The notes under the pieces were generated by a model. The model did not search any database. It was not told where the DNA came from and saw nothing but the letters and a program-made list of their open reading frames with translations. From NCBI GenBank assembly GCA_002454195.1, contig DKIJ01000024.1:38511-102510 (forward strand): DNA of 64,000 bases, written 5' to 3'. A program made the position numbers and the translations under genes. Position 1 is the first letter of the stretch. Each line of letters starts with the position of its first letter. This document shows positions 25,760-34,346 of this stretch, piece after piece. The stretch is from Flavobacterium sp. UBA6721 (GTDB lineage Bacteria; Bacteroidota; Bacteroidia; Flavobacteriales; Flavobacteriaceae).

Positions 25760-26551
25760 ATGAACATATTAGATAGAATCATCATTGATAAAAAGAGAGA
25801 AGTCGAACTTAAAAAATCAATTATTCCTGTTTCCCAATTGGAAGCATCGGTTTTCTTTGAAAAAAAAATCATTTCTTTAAGTAACAATCTAAGAAACAGC
25901 AACTCAGGAATCATTGCCGAGCACAAACGTCGTTCTCCTTCGAAAGCGGTCATCAATCATAGTTTTTCAGTGGAAGAAGTGGTAAAAGGCTATGAAAATG
26001 CAGGCGCATGTGGAATTTCGGTTTTAACAGATGGAAAATACTTTGGCGGTTCGCTGGACGATTTATTATTGGCAAGAGCTTCGGTAAACATCCCGTTATT
26101 AAGGAAAGAATTCATTGTAGATGAGTACCAAATCTTAGAAGCAAAAGCCCATGGCGCCGATTTGATTTTACTAATCGCGGCGGTTTTAACACGCGAAGAA
26201 ATCAAATCCTTATCGGAATTTGCTAAAAGCTTAGGACTAGAAGTTTTATTAGAAGTTCACAACCAAGAAGAATTAGAAAAATCCATCATGCCTACTTTAG
26301 ATATGATTGGAGTAAATAATAGAAATTTAAAAACTTTCGAAGTAAGTTTGGATTTCAGTAAGCAATTGGCCGATATGATTCCAAATGACTTTGTCAAAGT
26401 TTCTGAAAGCGGTATTAGTTCGATTGAAGCCATCCAAGAACTAAAACCTTATGGTTATAAAGGATTCCTAATTGGTGAAAACTTTATGAAAACGGATAAT
26501 GCTGGACAAGCAGCAACGGAATTTATTAAGGAGTTAGAAGTTAGGAATTAA
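25760..26551 (+). CDS. trpC: Indole-3-glycerol-phosphate synthase
   Basis: Closes the indole ring to give indole-3-glycerol phosphate. TIM barrel of 263 residues: IIAEHKRRSPSKAVI (catalytic Glu and Lys), LRKEFIVDEYQI (catalytic Lys), IGVNNRNLKTFEV and VSESGISS with the phosphate site GFLIGENFM. It is monofunctional, with TrpF encoded separately downstream. The 82-nt gap before it contains repeated AAGTTTAAGGTT phrases. Confidence 0.97.
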   Translation: MNILDRIIIDKKREVELKKSIIPVSQLEASVFFEKKIISLSNNLRNSNSGIIAEHKRRSPSKAVINHSFSVEEVVKGYENAGACGISVLTDGKYFGGSLDDLLLARASVNIPLLRKEFIVDEYQILEAKAHGADLILLIAAVLTREEIKSLSEFAKSLGLEVLLEVHNQEELEKSIMPTLDMIGVNNRNLKTFEVSLDFSKQLADMIPNDFVKVSESGISSIEAIQELKPYGYKGFLIGENFMKTDNAGQAATEFIKELEVRN

Positions 26552-26584
26552 AAGGCAGTATTCAGTATTCAGCTTACAGCTTTG

Positions 26585-26655
26585 TGTACTTTGCGTGTTA
26601 CGCTGAGCCTGTCGAAGGGCTTTCTGTCCTTTGCGGTAAAAAAAACTTTGCGGTT
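26585..26655 (+). repeat. CTTTGCG-type and GCCTGTCGAAGGGC repeats inside the trp operon
   Basis: The trpC-trpF gap contains CTTTGTGTACTTTGCGTG, the GAGCCTGTCGAAGGGC phrase (about 26605-26620) and TCCTTTGCGG..AACTTTGCGG. GAGCTTGTCGAAGG, a relative, lies inverted at about 46371-46384. The other CTTTGCG copies are at 60-290 and 12908-13018. Confidence 0.5.
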
Positions 26656-26669
26656 AAAAAAAACAAATT

Positions 26670-27305
26670 ATGAAACTAAAAGTCTGCGGCATGAAATATC
26701 CCGATAATATACTCGAAGTAGGGACGCTCCTACCAGATTATATGGGATTTATCTTTTGGGAAAAATCAGCCCGTTATTTTGACGCTGTCATTCCACAACT
26801 GCCCGAATCCATAAAAAAAACAGGCGTTTTTGTTGATGAAACGATTGATAATATTATTAGCAAAGTAGAAATACATAATTTGCAGGCTGTACAATTACAT
26901 GGTAAAGAATCTGTAGAATTTTGCGTAAATTTGAAAACGAGTTTAGCAGCTTCTATCGAGATAATCAAAGTCTTTTCGGTTGCCGATGATTTTGATTTCG
27001 CTGTTCTTGCTCCATTTGAAGCAGTATGCGATTATTTTCTTTTTGATACCAAAGGAAAATTACCTGGAGGAAACGGAACTACATTTGACTGGAAAGTATT
27101 GGAAAAATACCCTTCAAAAAAACCTTTTTTCCTGAGTGGCGGAATTGGTCTTAACGAAATGGATGCTGTTAATGAAATACTAAAAACGGATTTACCAATT
27201 TATGCTATTGATGTAAACAGTAAATTTGAAATAGAACCTGGATTGAAAAATACCAATGATGTAAGGACAATTCGTGAATTGTCCCTAATAATAAAAAACA
27301 AATAA
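26670..27305 (+). CDS. trpF: Phosphoribosylanthranilate isomerase
   Basis: Amadori isomerisation of phosphoribosylanthranilate. 211-residue TIM barrel: catalytic Cys in [11 protein letters not shown] (about Cys6), [18 protein letters not shown], catalytic Asp in [18 protein letters not shown] and phosphate-binding SGGIGLNE. It ends 1 nt before trpB, so the two are translationally coupled. Confidence 0.96.
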   Translation: MKLKVCGMKYPDNILEVGTLLPDYMGFIFWEKSARYFDAVIPQLPESIKKTGVFVDETIDNIISKVEIHNLQAVQLHGKESVEFCVNLKTSLAASIEIIKVFSVADDFDFAVLAPFEAVCDYFLFDTKGKLPGGNGTTFDWKVLEKYPSKKPFFLSGGIGLNEMDAVNEILKTDLPIYAIDVNSKFEIEPGLKNTNDVRTIRELSLIIKNK

Positions 27306-27306
27306 A

Positions 27307-28488
27307 ATGTTATACAACGTTGATGAAAAAGGCTATTATGGCCAATTTGGAGGAGCTTACATCCCTGAAATGTTATATCCAAATGTAGAGGAGTTACGCC
27401 AACAATATTTAAAAATTATGGCCGAACCAGATTTTAAAGCTGAGTTTGACCAATTATTAAAAGATTATGTAGGCCGCCCAAGCCCGTTGTATTTTGCCAA
27501 ACGTCTTTCTGAAAAATACAATACTAAAATCTATCTAAAAAGAGAAGATTTAAATCATACTGGAGCACACAAAATAAACAATACTATCGGGCAAATCTTA
27601 GTAGCTAAGAAACTCGGTAAAAAACGTATTATTGCCGAAACTGGTGCAGGACAACATGGTGTGGCCACCGCTACGGTATGTGCCTTAATGGGATTGGAAT
27701 GTATTGTGTACATGGGCGAAATTGACATTGCTCGCCAAGCTCCAAACGTAGCGCGTATGAAAATGTTAGGTGCAACGGTACGCCCTGCGCTTTCAGGTTC
27801 TAGAACGTTAAAAGACGCGACTAACGAAGCCATTCGTGACTGGATTAACAACCCTGTAGATACGCATTATATTATAGGTTCAGCTATTGGACCACATCCC
27901 TACCCTGATATGGTAACCCGTTTCCAAAGTGTCATTTCAGAAGAAATAAAATGGCAATTAAAAGAAAAAGAGGGACGTGAAAATCCAGATTACGTTGTCG
28001 CTTGTATAGGTGGTGGTAGTAATGCTGCTGGAACTTTTTACCACTTTTTACACGAACCAGAAGTAGGTATCATTGCAGTGGAGGCAGCAGGAAAAGGAAT
28101 TGATACGGGATATAGTGCCGCTACTAGTAAATTAGGAAAAGTGGGAATCATCCACGGTTGCAAAACCCTTTTAATGCAAACAGCCGACGGACAAATCACG
28201 GAGCCTTATTCTATTTCCGCTGGTTTAGATTACCCAGGTGTAGGACCTATGCATGCCCATTTATCAGAAAGTGGTCGCGCTGAATTCTTCTCGATAACCG
28301 ATGACGATGCAATGAATGCCGGTTTACAATTGAGTAAATTAGAAGGAATAATTCCTGCAATTGAATCATCGCACGCTTTTGCCGTTTTAGACGAAAGAAA
28401 ATTCAAACCAGAAGACATCGTTGTAATTTGTCTTTCAGGTCGAGGCGATAAGGATTTAAATAATTATATCGAATATTTTAAATATTAA
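27307..28488 (+). CDS. trpB: Tryptophan synthase beta subunit
   Basis: PLP enzyme joining indole and serine. 393 residues. PLP lysine is Lys89 in the HKINN motif; the phosphate cup [10 protein letters not shown] and the [10 protein letters not shown]-terminal motif are intact. N-terminal [14 protein letters not shown] is typical of TrpB1, the form that needs TrpA. TrpA is not adjacent but two genes further on. Confidence 0.98.
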   Translation: MLYNVDEKGYYGQFGGAYIPEMLYPNVEELRQQYLKIMAEPDFKAEFDQLLKDYVGRPSPLYFAKRLSEKYNTKIYLKREDLNHTGAHKINNTIGQILVAKKLGKKRIIAETGAGQHGVATATVCALMGLECIVYMGEIDIARQAPNVARMKMLGATVRPALSGSRTLKDATNEAIRDWINNPVDTHYIIGSAIGPHPYPDMVTRFQSVISEEIKWQLKEKEGRENPDYVVACIGGGSNAAGTFYHFLHEPEVGIIAVEAAGKGIDTGYSAATSKLGKVGIIHGCKTLLMQTADGQITEPYSISAGLDYPGVGPMHAHLSESGRAEFFSITDDDAMNAGLQLSKLEGIIPAIESSHAFAVLDERKFKPEDIVVICLSGRGDKDLNNYIEYFKY

Positions 28489-28574
28489 TTAGGGCGTTAC
28501 CTCGCCGCGGCGGGTCGGGCTGTACGCTATAGTCCCGATGAAAAATCGGGAGCTACCGCTGCCATCCCTAACGC
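28489..28574 (+). repeat. GC-rich palindromic intergenic repeat after trpB
   Basis: Bounded by TTAGGG (28489-28494) and CCCTAA (28566-28571), with an internal TCCCGAT-GAAAA-ATCGGGA hairpin (28533-28551) and the phrase TCGGGCTGTACGCTATAGTC. Much richer in G and C than the operon around it. I recall closely similar GGGCGT..TCGGGCT..CTATAGTCCCGA..CCCTAACGC elements as common in Flavobacteria. It sits inside the trp operon and could act as an RNA-stabilising or attenuating hairpin. Confidence 0.6.
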
Positions 28575-28610
28575 AAAAAACAAGAACATTTAATTTTCAA
28601 AATAGCACCA

Positions 28611-28931
28611 ATGGAAAAATTATTTGCTTACGGAACATTAAAAGACAAACATATTCAAGAAACAATATTTGGACGCACTTTATCAGGTGTTCCAGATCGA
28701 TTGATTGGATTTGTTATCAATTATATCGAAATCGAAGAAGAATTTGGTTTAGAAAAATATCCTATTATTACGGCGACTGATAATCCAGATGACATCGTAA
28801 CAGGAATTGTCTATGATATTACTGAAGAAGATGTAAATCGCGCCGACACCTACGAGGGTTTGCACTACAAACGAATTGAAGTAACCCTGGAGTCGCTACA
28901 AACCGCTTGGGCTTATATTGTTACTAATTAA
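28611..28931 (+). CDS. Gamma-glutamylcyclotransferase-like protein (AIG2/GGCT fold)
   Basis: 106 residues starting MEKLFAYGTLKDKHIQE, where YGTL is the substrate-loop motif of the fold, followed by ADTYEGLHYKRIEVTLES, whose Glu is the usual catalytic acid. Short members act on gamma-glutamyl-amines or are uncharacterised. It interrupts the trp genes between trpB and trpA in the same direction, probably a co-transcribed passenger with no obvious role in Trp synthesis. Confidence 0.85.
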   Translation: MEKLFAYGTLKDKHIQETIFGRTLSGVPDRLIGFVINYIEIEEEFGLEKYPIITATDNPDDIVTGIVYDITEEDVNRADTYEGLHYKRIEVTLESLQTAWAYIVTN

Positions 28932-28959
28932 AAACAAATAGCATTAACTATTAATTTTA

Positions 28960-29008
28960 CCATTAAGACATTAAGAAAATTAAGTCTTAACTATACTTAA
29001 TTACTTAA
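28960..29008. repeat. AACCATTAAG-type inverted repeat
   Basis: TACCATTAAGACATTAAG and TAATTACTTAATGATA frame AAATTAAGTCTTAA. Same design as 11229-11290 and 50612-50672. Confidence 0.4.
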
Positions 29009-29055
29009 TGATATACAATAAAAATACAATTAGTGGTAAAAATCGAAACTATACA

Positions 29056-29817
29056 ATGAACAGAATCGAACAAAAATTACAAGAAGACAAAAAAATACTA
29101 TCCATCTATTTCTCGGCGGGATATCCAAATCTAAATGATACGGTACAAATTATCCAAGACTTAGAAAAAAATGGCATCGACTTAATTGAAATTGGTTTGC
29201 CTTTTAGCGATCCATTGGCTGATGGACCAACCATTCAAGCGAGTTCTACAGCAGCTTTGCACAACGGAATGACCACTCAAATCCTGTTTGACCAATTGGC
29301 AGCTATCCGTAAAACCGTTTCTATTCCGTTAATTATCATGGGCTATTTCAACCCGATGTTGCAATATGGTGTGGAAGCTTTTTGCCAAAAATGTGCCGAA
29401 ATTGGCATCGACGGATTGATTATCCCTGATTTACCAGTGGCAGTTTATGCCGAAGAATACAAGGCTATTTTTGACAAATACGGCCTAATCAACATCTTTT
29501 TGATTACCCCACAAACTTCTGACGAGCGCATTCGTTTTATTGACAGTGTTTCCAGCGGATTTATTTATATGGTAAGTTCAGCGAGTGTAACGGGATCTTC
29601 CGCTGGTTTTGGAAACGTACAAGAAGATTATTTCAAACGCATTGCCGACATGAATCTGAAAAACCCACAAATTGTAGGTTTTGGAATCAACAATGCAGAA
29701 ACTTTCAATCAAGCTACCCAATACGCCAAAGGCGCCATTATTGGTAGTGCTTTTATTAAACACCTATCCGAAGAAGGAACAACAAAAATTGCCGATTTTG
29801 TGAAAGCGATTAGATAG
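29056..29817 (+). CDS. trpA: Tryptophan synthase alpha subunit
   Basis: Cleaves indole-3-glycerol phosphate and channels indole to TrpB. 253 residues from the ATG at 29056; an in-frame ATG at 29008 would add 16 residues with no family counterpart and lies in repeat DNA. Catalytic Glu45 (IEIGLPFSDP) and Asp56 (LADGP) are present, as are the phosphate site GFGINNAE and VIGSAF-like IIGSAFIKHL. Last gene of the operon, followed by a strong terminator. Confidence 0.97.
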   Translation: MNRIEQKLQEDKKILSIYFSAGYPNLNDTVQIIQDLEKNGIDLIEIGLPFSDPLADGPTIQASSTAALHNGMTTQILFDQLAAIRKTVSIPLIIMGYFNPMLQYGVEAFCQKCAEIGIDGLIIPDLPVAVYAEEYKAIFDKYGLINIFLITPQTSDERIRFIDSVSSGFIYMVSSASVTGSSAGFGNVQEDYFKRIADMNLKNPQIVGFGINNAETFNQATQYAKGAIIGSAFIKHLSEEGTTKIADFVKAIR

Positions 29818-29840
29818 TTTTTCCTTTTTATAAATTTATT

Positions 29841-29884
29841 TACCGCCAATTCGCAGATTAAAATGTGAATTGGCGGTATTTTTT
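29841..29884 (+). terminator. Terminator of the trp operon
   Basis: A 15-bp stem, TACCGCCAATTCGCA (29841-29855) with TGTGAATTGGCGGTA (29864-29878), one wobble, followed by a T run. Confidence 0.9.
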
Positions 29885-30050
29885 GTATTAAACTGAAATA
29901 TTTGTAAGATTAATTTTTATATTTTATAAAAAATAACGCTCAACTTGAACTGAGTTTATCTAACCAAAATTGGTTGTATAAGCTCAACTAAAAGAGTAAA
30001 AACTGAGCAGATGAACAAGTTAGCGGTCAGCCTAAAAAGACGACAAGAAG

Positions 30051-30257
30051 ATGACATTTTATAAATTTACAATACCAAGTTTCACACAGTTTATATATGC
30101 ATGGGCAGAATTGACTGAAAATGCAAAGCTTTCAGATGACTTTCCGAAGTGCAATAAATGTGGACTTTCGACTTTATTAGAATATGACTATTATACTGGC
30201 AGTAGAGTAAAAGTAAAAAATGGATACGCAAAATTTACTATAGGTTATAATCTGTAA
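30051..30257 (+). CDS. Hypothetical protein with a CxxC pair, possibly truncated
   Basis: 68 residues starting MTFYKFTIPSFTQFIYAW. A single CNKCG motif near residue 34 looks like half of a zinc ribbon. The C-terminus is abrupt (KFTIGYNL), so this may be the N-terminal remnant of a longer protein. No signal peptide. The upstream DNA (30018-30050) reads AGTTAGCGGTCAGCC..AGACGACAAG, a context I associate with orphan mobile-looking ORFs in Bacteroidetes. No function assigned. Confidence 0.4.
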   Translation: MTFYKFTIPSFTQFIYAWAELTENAKLSDDFPKCNKCGLSTLLEYDYYTGSRVKVKNGYAKFTIGYNL

Positions 30258-30415
30258 AAAAATCTTTGTAATATAGAAAATGATACAGCGAAGTGATACC
30301 CAAACTACTAAACGATTGCTACTAATAACAACTCACAGGATATTTAAATTATAGTTCTTCGTACATAATAACGTAACGTTTCATACAAAAACACATCTAT
30401 TAAAAAAAGCTACTT

Positions 30416-30793
30416 ATGAAACTAATAAAAGTAATATTAATAGGGATTGTATTTATAACCCTTTCTTGCAATAATGATGTCGAAAAATTACGAACTGAAA
30501 TTAATGGTGAATACGTGGGAATGTTTGAAAGAAATGGAACTACTGCTAATGTGAAATTAACGTTCAATAATGGAACATATTCAGGCGAAAGCGATACTGT
30601 AAGATATCCAGCAATTTGTAATGGAAGCTATTCGATTTCAAGCAATTCCATTAACTTTCAAAACAAATGTATTTGGACAGCCGATTTCGATTGGACTCTG
30701 ATTTTGTCTTACGAGTGGAATTATAACCTAAAGGGAAACACTCTACTATTAACAAACTCTAATGGAGATAAATATACACTGACAAAACAATAA
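30416..30793 (+). CDS. Hypothetical lipoprotein
   Basis: 125 residues with a lipoprotein signal: MKLIKVILIGIVFITLSC, lipobox ITLSC with Cys18 as the lipidated residue. The mature part is short beta-strand sequence (GEYVGMFERNG, ANVKLTFNNGTYSGES, YNLKGNTLLLTNSNGDKYTL), the style of lipocalin-like Bacteroidetes lipoproteins. Two further Cys (about 69 and 84) could form a disulphide. It is isolated between orphan ORFs. No function is known. Confidence 0.7.
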   Translation: MKLIKVILIGIVFITLSCNNDVEKLRTEINGEYVGMFERNGTTANVKLTFNNGTYSGESDTVRYPAICNGSYSISSNSINFQNKCIWTADFDWTLILSYEWNYNLKGNTLLLTNSNGDKYTLTKQ

Positions 30794-30964
30794 AAAGCAA
30801 CTCTTAATTTAGCTGTAAGCAATTGCTTGTCCTCTTCATTTTTAAAAGCTTTACAAACACCCTATTTAGGAAAAACGAAAGAAGCAGGCACACAGTGCAA
30901 CCGGGCACCAGATTAGAGCATAAACTCGAAAAATAAAAAAAACGAATATGTAATTAATATCTAA

Positions 30965-31258
30965 ATGAAATTATTTATTCGACACAAAATATCAACACTC
31001 TTTCTCTTTATTTACATATTTTGGATAGTTTTTGTTATTAATTGGTTTAAATCAGGATCTTCTAATTATCCAAACTCCTGTGGAGCAGCAAATGGAGCTT
31101 TAATTATGATAACATTTTTGATTATTGCTATTTATTCCTTTATCATTATTATTAAAATAATAATCGCAAAAGAACAGAATCGTTCGGACTTTTTAAAAAT
31201 ACTTGGATTGATATTTTTCTTGCCAATTGTACTAATTATAGTTTCTTTTTTATTTTAA
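30965..31258 (+). CDS. Hypothetical small membrane protein
   Basis: 97 residues with three hydrophobic helices (about 10-28, 46-67 and 78-97) and an N-terminal basic tail (MKLFIRHKIS). The linker between helices 1 and 2 contains NSCGAANG. No family is recognised. It precedes a strong hairpin shared with the convergent gene at 31436. Confidence 0.55.
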   Translation: MKLFIRHKISTLFLFIYIFWIVFVINWFKSGSSNYPNSCGAANGALIMITFLIIAIYSFIIIIKIIIAKEQNRSDFLKILGLIFFLPIVLIIVSFLF

Positions 31259-31336
31259 ATGAGTGAAAATAGTAGTGAAAATTCCCTAACTGATACTCGA
31301 TAACATATAGTACCTATTTACATGAAAAATCAATAA

Positions 31337-31373
31337 AAAACGGCGCAAACTCCGTAGAGGCTTGCGCCGTTTT
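31337..31373. terminator. Bidirectional terminator
   Basis: AAAACGGCGCAA (31337-31348) is perfectly complementary to TTGCGCCGTTTT (31362-31373) around a 13-nt loop. It has A and T tracts on either side, so it can stop transcription of both convergent neighbours. Confidence 0.85.
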
Positions 31374-31435
31374 CCATCCCAAAACATTCAAAAATACAAT
31401 TATAGATTTGGGAAATTTAACAATTGAACTTGCTG

Positions 31436-31717
31436 TTAAAACAGCTTATAAATTCGATTAATCGGAATTACAACCCCTTGCTTTAAAACCACATTTTTGT
31501 CTGTTACCGCCCAAACGGTAGTATTGACAATCTTCTTGGATTCATTGTCTTCAAAGAAAATTTTAATTTTTGAGTGTTCTAAATTCCCTAAAGATAAAGC
31601 CCTGTTTATCTCGCTTATTCTTGTTTTTACTTCGATATCATCCTCCAATACATCTGTAGTTGGAAACTTTAGAGAAGCAATATCTTCTTTCTCTATAATT
31701 GTGAATTCTTCTGTCAT
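31436..31717 (-). CDS. Hypothetical protein, 93 aa
   Basis: Cytosolic protein with an acidic N-terminal half (MTEEFTIIEKEDIASLKF) and a strand-rich C-terminal half (IKIFFEDNESKKIVNTTVWAV, VVLKQGVVIPINRIYKLF) that looks like a small SH3- or PilZ-like barrel. I believe such proteins are conserved in Flavobacteria but no domain name is certain. It has its own transcription unit facing the 31337 hairpin. Confidence 0.65.
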   Translation of the reverse strand: MTEEFTIIEKEDIASLKFPTTDVLEDDIEVKTRISEINRALSLGNLEHSKIKIFFEDNESKKIVNTTVWAVTDKNVVLKQGVVIPINRIYKLF

Positions 31718-32022
31718 AATTGAAAAAATTAATTAATACTCTCCTTGTTATAGTTATTAAATAATGGGCTTGAATAGAAATTGACCGAACAATAACCTAT
31801 CATAAATTTAGTGACTATCTTTTTTTTTATTGCCAATATTTTATTAATTTTTGCCAAAGCTTTTTAAAATTTAATACAAAAACAGAAAAACCTTCTCCAA
31901 ATAGGCTGTGTTTCTTTTCGAAAAAAAGAGTTAGTTATGCCTTTTTAGTGTATTTTTACACAACAAATACCTACTAATAAGCTGATTGTATCATAATGCC
32001 TTTCTAGTCAAAACAACATCTA
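31718..32022. other. Intergenic region without recognised feature
   Basis: 305 bases of AT-rich DNA between divergent genes. No convincing TAnnTTTG promoter, hairpin or ORF was seen on either strand. Confidence 0.5.
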
Positions 32023-32751
32023 TTGGAAAATCTAGCCCTATTCATACTATTAGCGTTACTAGCTGAAATTTTAGGAACCGTAGGAGGATTTGGTTCTTCT
32101 TTATTCTTTGTCCCAATTGCTAGTTATTTTTTAGATTTTCATTCGGTTTTAGGGATTACTGCGCTTTTTCATGTGTCGAGTAACATCACTAAAATAGCTT
32201 TTTTTAGAAAAGGATTTGACAAAAAACTACTGCTCACCATAGGTGTCCCCGCAGTTCTTTTTGTGATTATAGGATCGTTTATCAGTAAATACATTGAAAC
32301 TAAAATACTTGAAATTGCGCTTGCAGCTTTCTTAATCCTAATCAGTGTGTTTTTTCTTGTTTTTAAAAACATTAGTATCAAGCCAACTCTTTCTAATTCC
32401 ATACTGGGCGGAACCTTGTCTGGATTAATTGCAGGATTACTAGGAACAGGTGGAGCCATTAGAGGAATGACCTTAGCGGCTTACAACCTAAAAATGGAAG
32501 TCTTTATTGCAACCTCTGCCATTATTGATTTGGCCATTGATTCCAGCAGAAGTTTTGTATATACCTATAACGGCTATGTTCATCAACACGATTTGTACCT
32601 CATCCCTATTTTACTTGCTGTTAGCATTGTTGGAACCTATATAGGCAAGAAAATTCTAAGTCGAATTTCGGAAACACAATTCAAATCGATTGTTTTAGTT
32701 TTGATTTTGATTACAGGTCTTATTACTCTTTTTAAAATAATCTTCAAATAA
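32023..32751 (+). CDS. TauE/SafE family membrane transporter
   Basis: 242-residue inner-membrane protein from a TTG start, with about 7-8 hydrophobic helices. The duplicated TauE motif is visible: first half GTVGGFGSSLFFVPIASY (about 18-35), second half GLIAGLLGTGGAIRGMTLAAY (about 134-154). Family members export sulfite, sulfonates or related anions. No sulfur genes are adjacent, so the substrate is open. Confidence 0.87.
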   Translation: MENLALFILLALLAEILGTVGGFGSSLFFVPIASYFLDFHSVLGITALFHVSSNITKIAFFRKGFDKKLLLTIGVPAVLFVIIGSFISKYIETKILEIALAAFLILISVFFLVFKNISIKPTLSNSILGGTLSGLIAGLLGTGGAIRGMTLAAYNLKMEVFIATSAIIDLAIDSSRSFVYTYNGYVHQHDLYLIPILLAVSIVGTYIGKKILSRISETQFKSIVLVLILITGLITLFKIIFK

Positions 32752-32817
32752 AAATCGCAAACTAGCCTAGCCATAGTAGCACTAATTTGCGATTTTGCAC
32801 TTTATAATCTCAATAAT

Positions 32818-33369
32818 TTATATTGTTTCCTCTTCGGTCTCTGTTACAAATTCCATGTGATCTTCCACTTCTGCTATCACCGGTTTTGAAGCTTTTAAGG
32901 TATTGAATCGTTCTAATTGTTCTAACTCATCCTCATCACCACTAAAATAAGGGAAAACGTCTAATACAGCCGATTCTGAAATAGCCGGAATACTATAATC
33001 TCCCATCGTACCTTTCATGGTATGTACGGTATTATCATAAGCCTCTTTAACATCGTTAGCCTGTACTAGAAAATACATATTGGTCTTGCGTTCCTTTCCG
33101 CTTTCTTCATCATAGGCAATCAACGAAATTTTTGATTTAAACCATCTATCGGCATTTTCAAAAGGATGAATTTCGGCATAATTAGCTACTTTAATATTTG
33201 CAATTTTAAATTCCTCACTCACATAAGCCTTCATTTCTTCATTAATTCTACTTTCGGCTTCAGTAAAAGAAATAGCATCTACCAAATAGATTTCGCCTAC
33301 CATTTTTTGATTTCCAGTTTCGTCCGTCTTTCTATATTTTACTTTGCATTCGTACCAAATTGCGCTCAT
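32818..33369 (-). CDS. DUF4494 domain-containing protein
   Basis: 183 residues from the ATG at 33369 (MSAIWYECKVKYRKTDETG). A minus-strand -7 element TATATTTG at 33393-33400 lies upstream of that ATG and inside the alternative longer frame (33411), which decides the start. The body matches DUF4494: VGEIYLVDAISFTEAESRI and WFKSKISLIAYDEESGKERK. It is a common Bacteroidetes cytosolic protein of unknown function, followed by an acidic tail. Confidence 0.88.
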   Translation of the reverse strand: MSAIWYECKVKYRKTDETGNQKMVGEIYLVDAISFTEAESRINEEMKAYVSEEFKIANIKVANYAEIHPFENADRWFKSKISLIAYDEESGKERKTNMYFLVQANDVKEAYDNTVHTMKGTMGDYSIPAISESAVLDVFPYFSGDEDELEQLERFNTLKASKPVIAEVEDHMEFVTETEEETI

Positions 33370-33392
33370 ATTTTTTGATTTTTTAAGGATGC

Positions 33393-33400
33393 CAAATATA
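33393..33400 (-). promoter_or_regulatory. -7 element of the DUF4494 gene
   Basis: Minus-strand TATATTTG; predicted start of transcription near 33389, about 20 nt before the ATG at 33369. Confidence 0.55.
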
Positions 33401-33659
33401 AATTTTAGCACCTAATAAATACAGAAATTTAGAAATAGATATTCACAAATTTTGCTGCTACCCGCTAGTTTGTTCGCTTTGAAGTTATTAGAATATTCAA
33501 AACCTAAACACTATTATATAGTAGACAACTGATAGTAATAAAACGAATATTGAATTTACAAAACACCACACAAACACACTAAAAAACAAGCCATTAAACT
33601 CCAAAAACAAGCTTTTTCTAACGGATTTAAAATGTTAATATTAGGTTAAATAAAAATTA

Positions 33660-33694
33660 AACAACTGTTTAAATTAAACAGTTGTTTAATTTTG
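33660..33694 (+). promoter_or_regulatory. Palindromic operator and -7 element of the TetR operon
   Basis: A perfect inverted repeat of 13 bp per arm, AACAACTGTTTAA (33660-33672) and TTAAACAGTTGTT (33674-33686), around a single A. It abuts the -7 element TAATTTTG (33687-33694), so it fills the spacer and -33 region. A dimeric TetR protein encoded 26 nt downstream is the obvious ligand; the operon would be autorepressed. Confidence 0.88.
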
Positions 33695-33719
33695 CAGTGT
33701 AATTCAAAAATAAATTCAA

Positions 33720-34346
33720 GTGAAAACTGATTTTAATGAAAAACAGATCCAAATTCTTCTGATTGCCGAAAAACTATTCGCAGAAAATGGATTTGAAAAA
33801 ACTTCCATTCGAACTATTGCTAAAGAAGCCGATATTAATATCGCCATGGTTTCTTACTATTTTGGTTCTAAAGAAAAATTATTAGAAGCTTTGATTATTT
33901 ACCGTACCTCGGATTTGAAGATTAAAATTGAAAATTTATCTCATGAAAAGTTAGATCCGGTGGAAAAAATAGATAAGCTCATTGAACTCTATATCAATCG
34001 AATCAGATGTAATAAAGGCATTTACCGCATTTTACATTTCGAATTTTCATCAGAAGAAAAAGAAGATAAATTGAAAGTCTTAAACGAAGTAAGAGACAAA
34101 AATTTAAAATCCTTAGAAACCATTATTCATGAAGGACAAGAAAAAGGAATCTTTAGAAAAGACGTAAATATTCCTTTGATTCCACCAACAATTATGGGTA
34201 CGTTTTTTCACTTTAGTATGAACAAAGCTTATTTCAAAAAACTATTGAATCTCGAAACGGATGAAGCTTTTGAGGAGTACCTACAAACTAAATTTAAAAC
34301 CCATATTCAACAAACAATAAAAGCACTGCTAACCTATGAAAGCTAA
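33720..34346 (+). CDS. TetR/AcrR family transcriptional regulator
   Basis: 208 residues from a GTG start. N-terminal HTH: RTIAKEADINIAMVSYYFGSKEKLLEAL (about 31-58) with the standard YYFGSKE end of the recognition helix. The C-terminal ligand domain is helical and contains RILHFEFSSEEKEDKL. It is the first gene of the efflux operon it should repress; its end overlaps the start of the TolC gene by 11 nt. Confidence 0.94.
   Translation: MKTDFNEKQIQILLIAEKLFAENGFEKTSIRTIAKEADINIAMVSYYFGSKEKLLEALIIYRTSDLKIKIENLSHEKLDPVEKIDKLIELYINRIRCNKGIYRILHFEFSSEEKEDKLKVLNEVRDKNLKSLETIIHEGQEKGIFRKDVNIPLIPPTIMGTFFHFSMNKAYFKKLLNLETDEAFEEYLQTKFKTHIQQTIKALLTYES

Noticed and set aside
28538..28780. 80-codon ORF overlapping the cyclotransferase gene
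   Set aside because: Frame-shifted shadow of the YGTL protein, starting inside the GC-rich repeat.
29008..29055. Longer start for TrpA
   Set aside because: The extra 16 residues have no counterpart in TrpA and lie in an intergenic repeat.
30258..30415. Possible extension of the CxxC protein by frameshift
   Set aside because: No open frame with continuing zinc-ribbon sequence was found after the stop at 30257.
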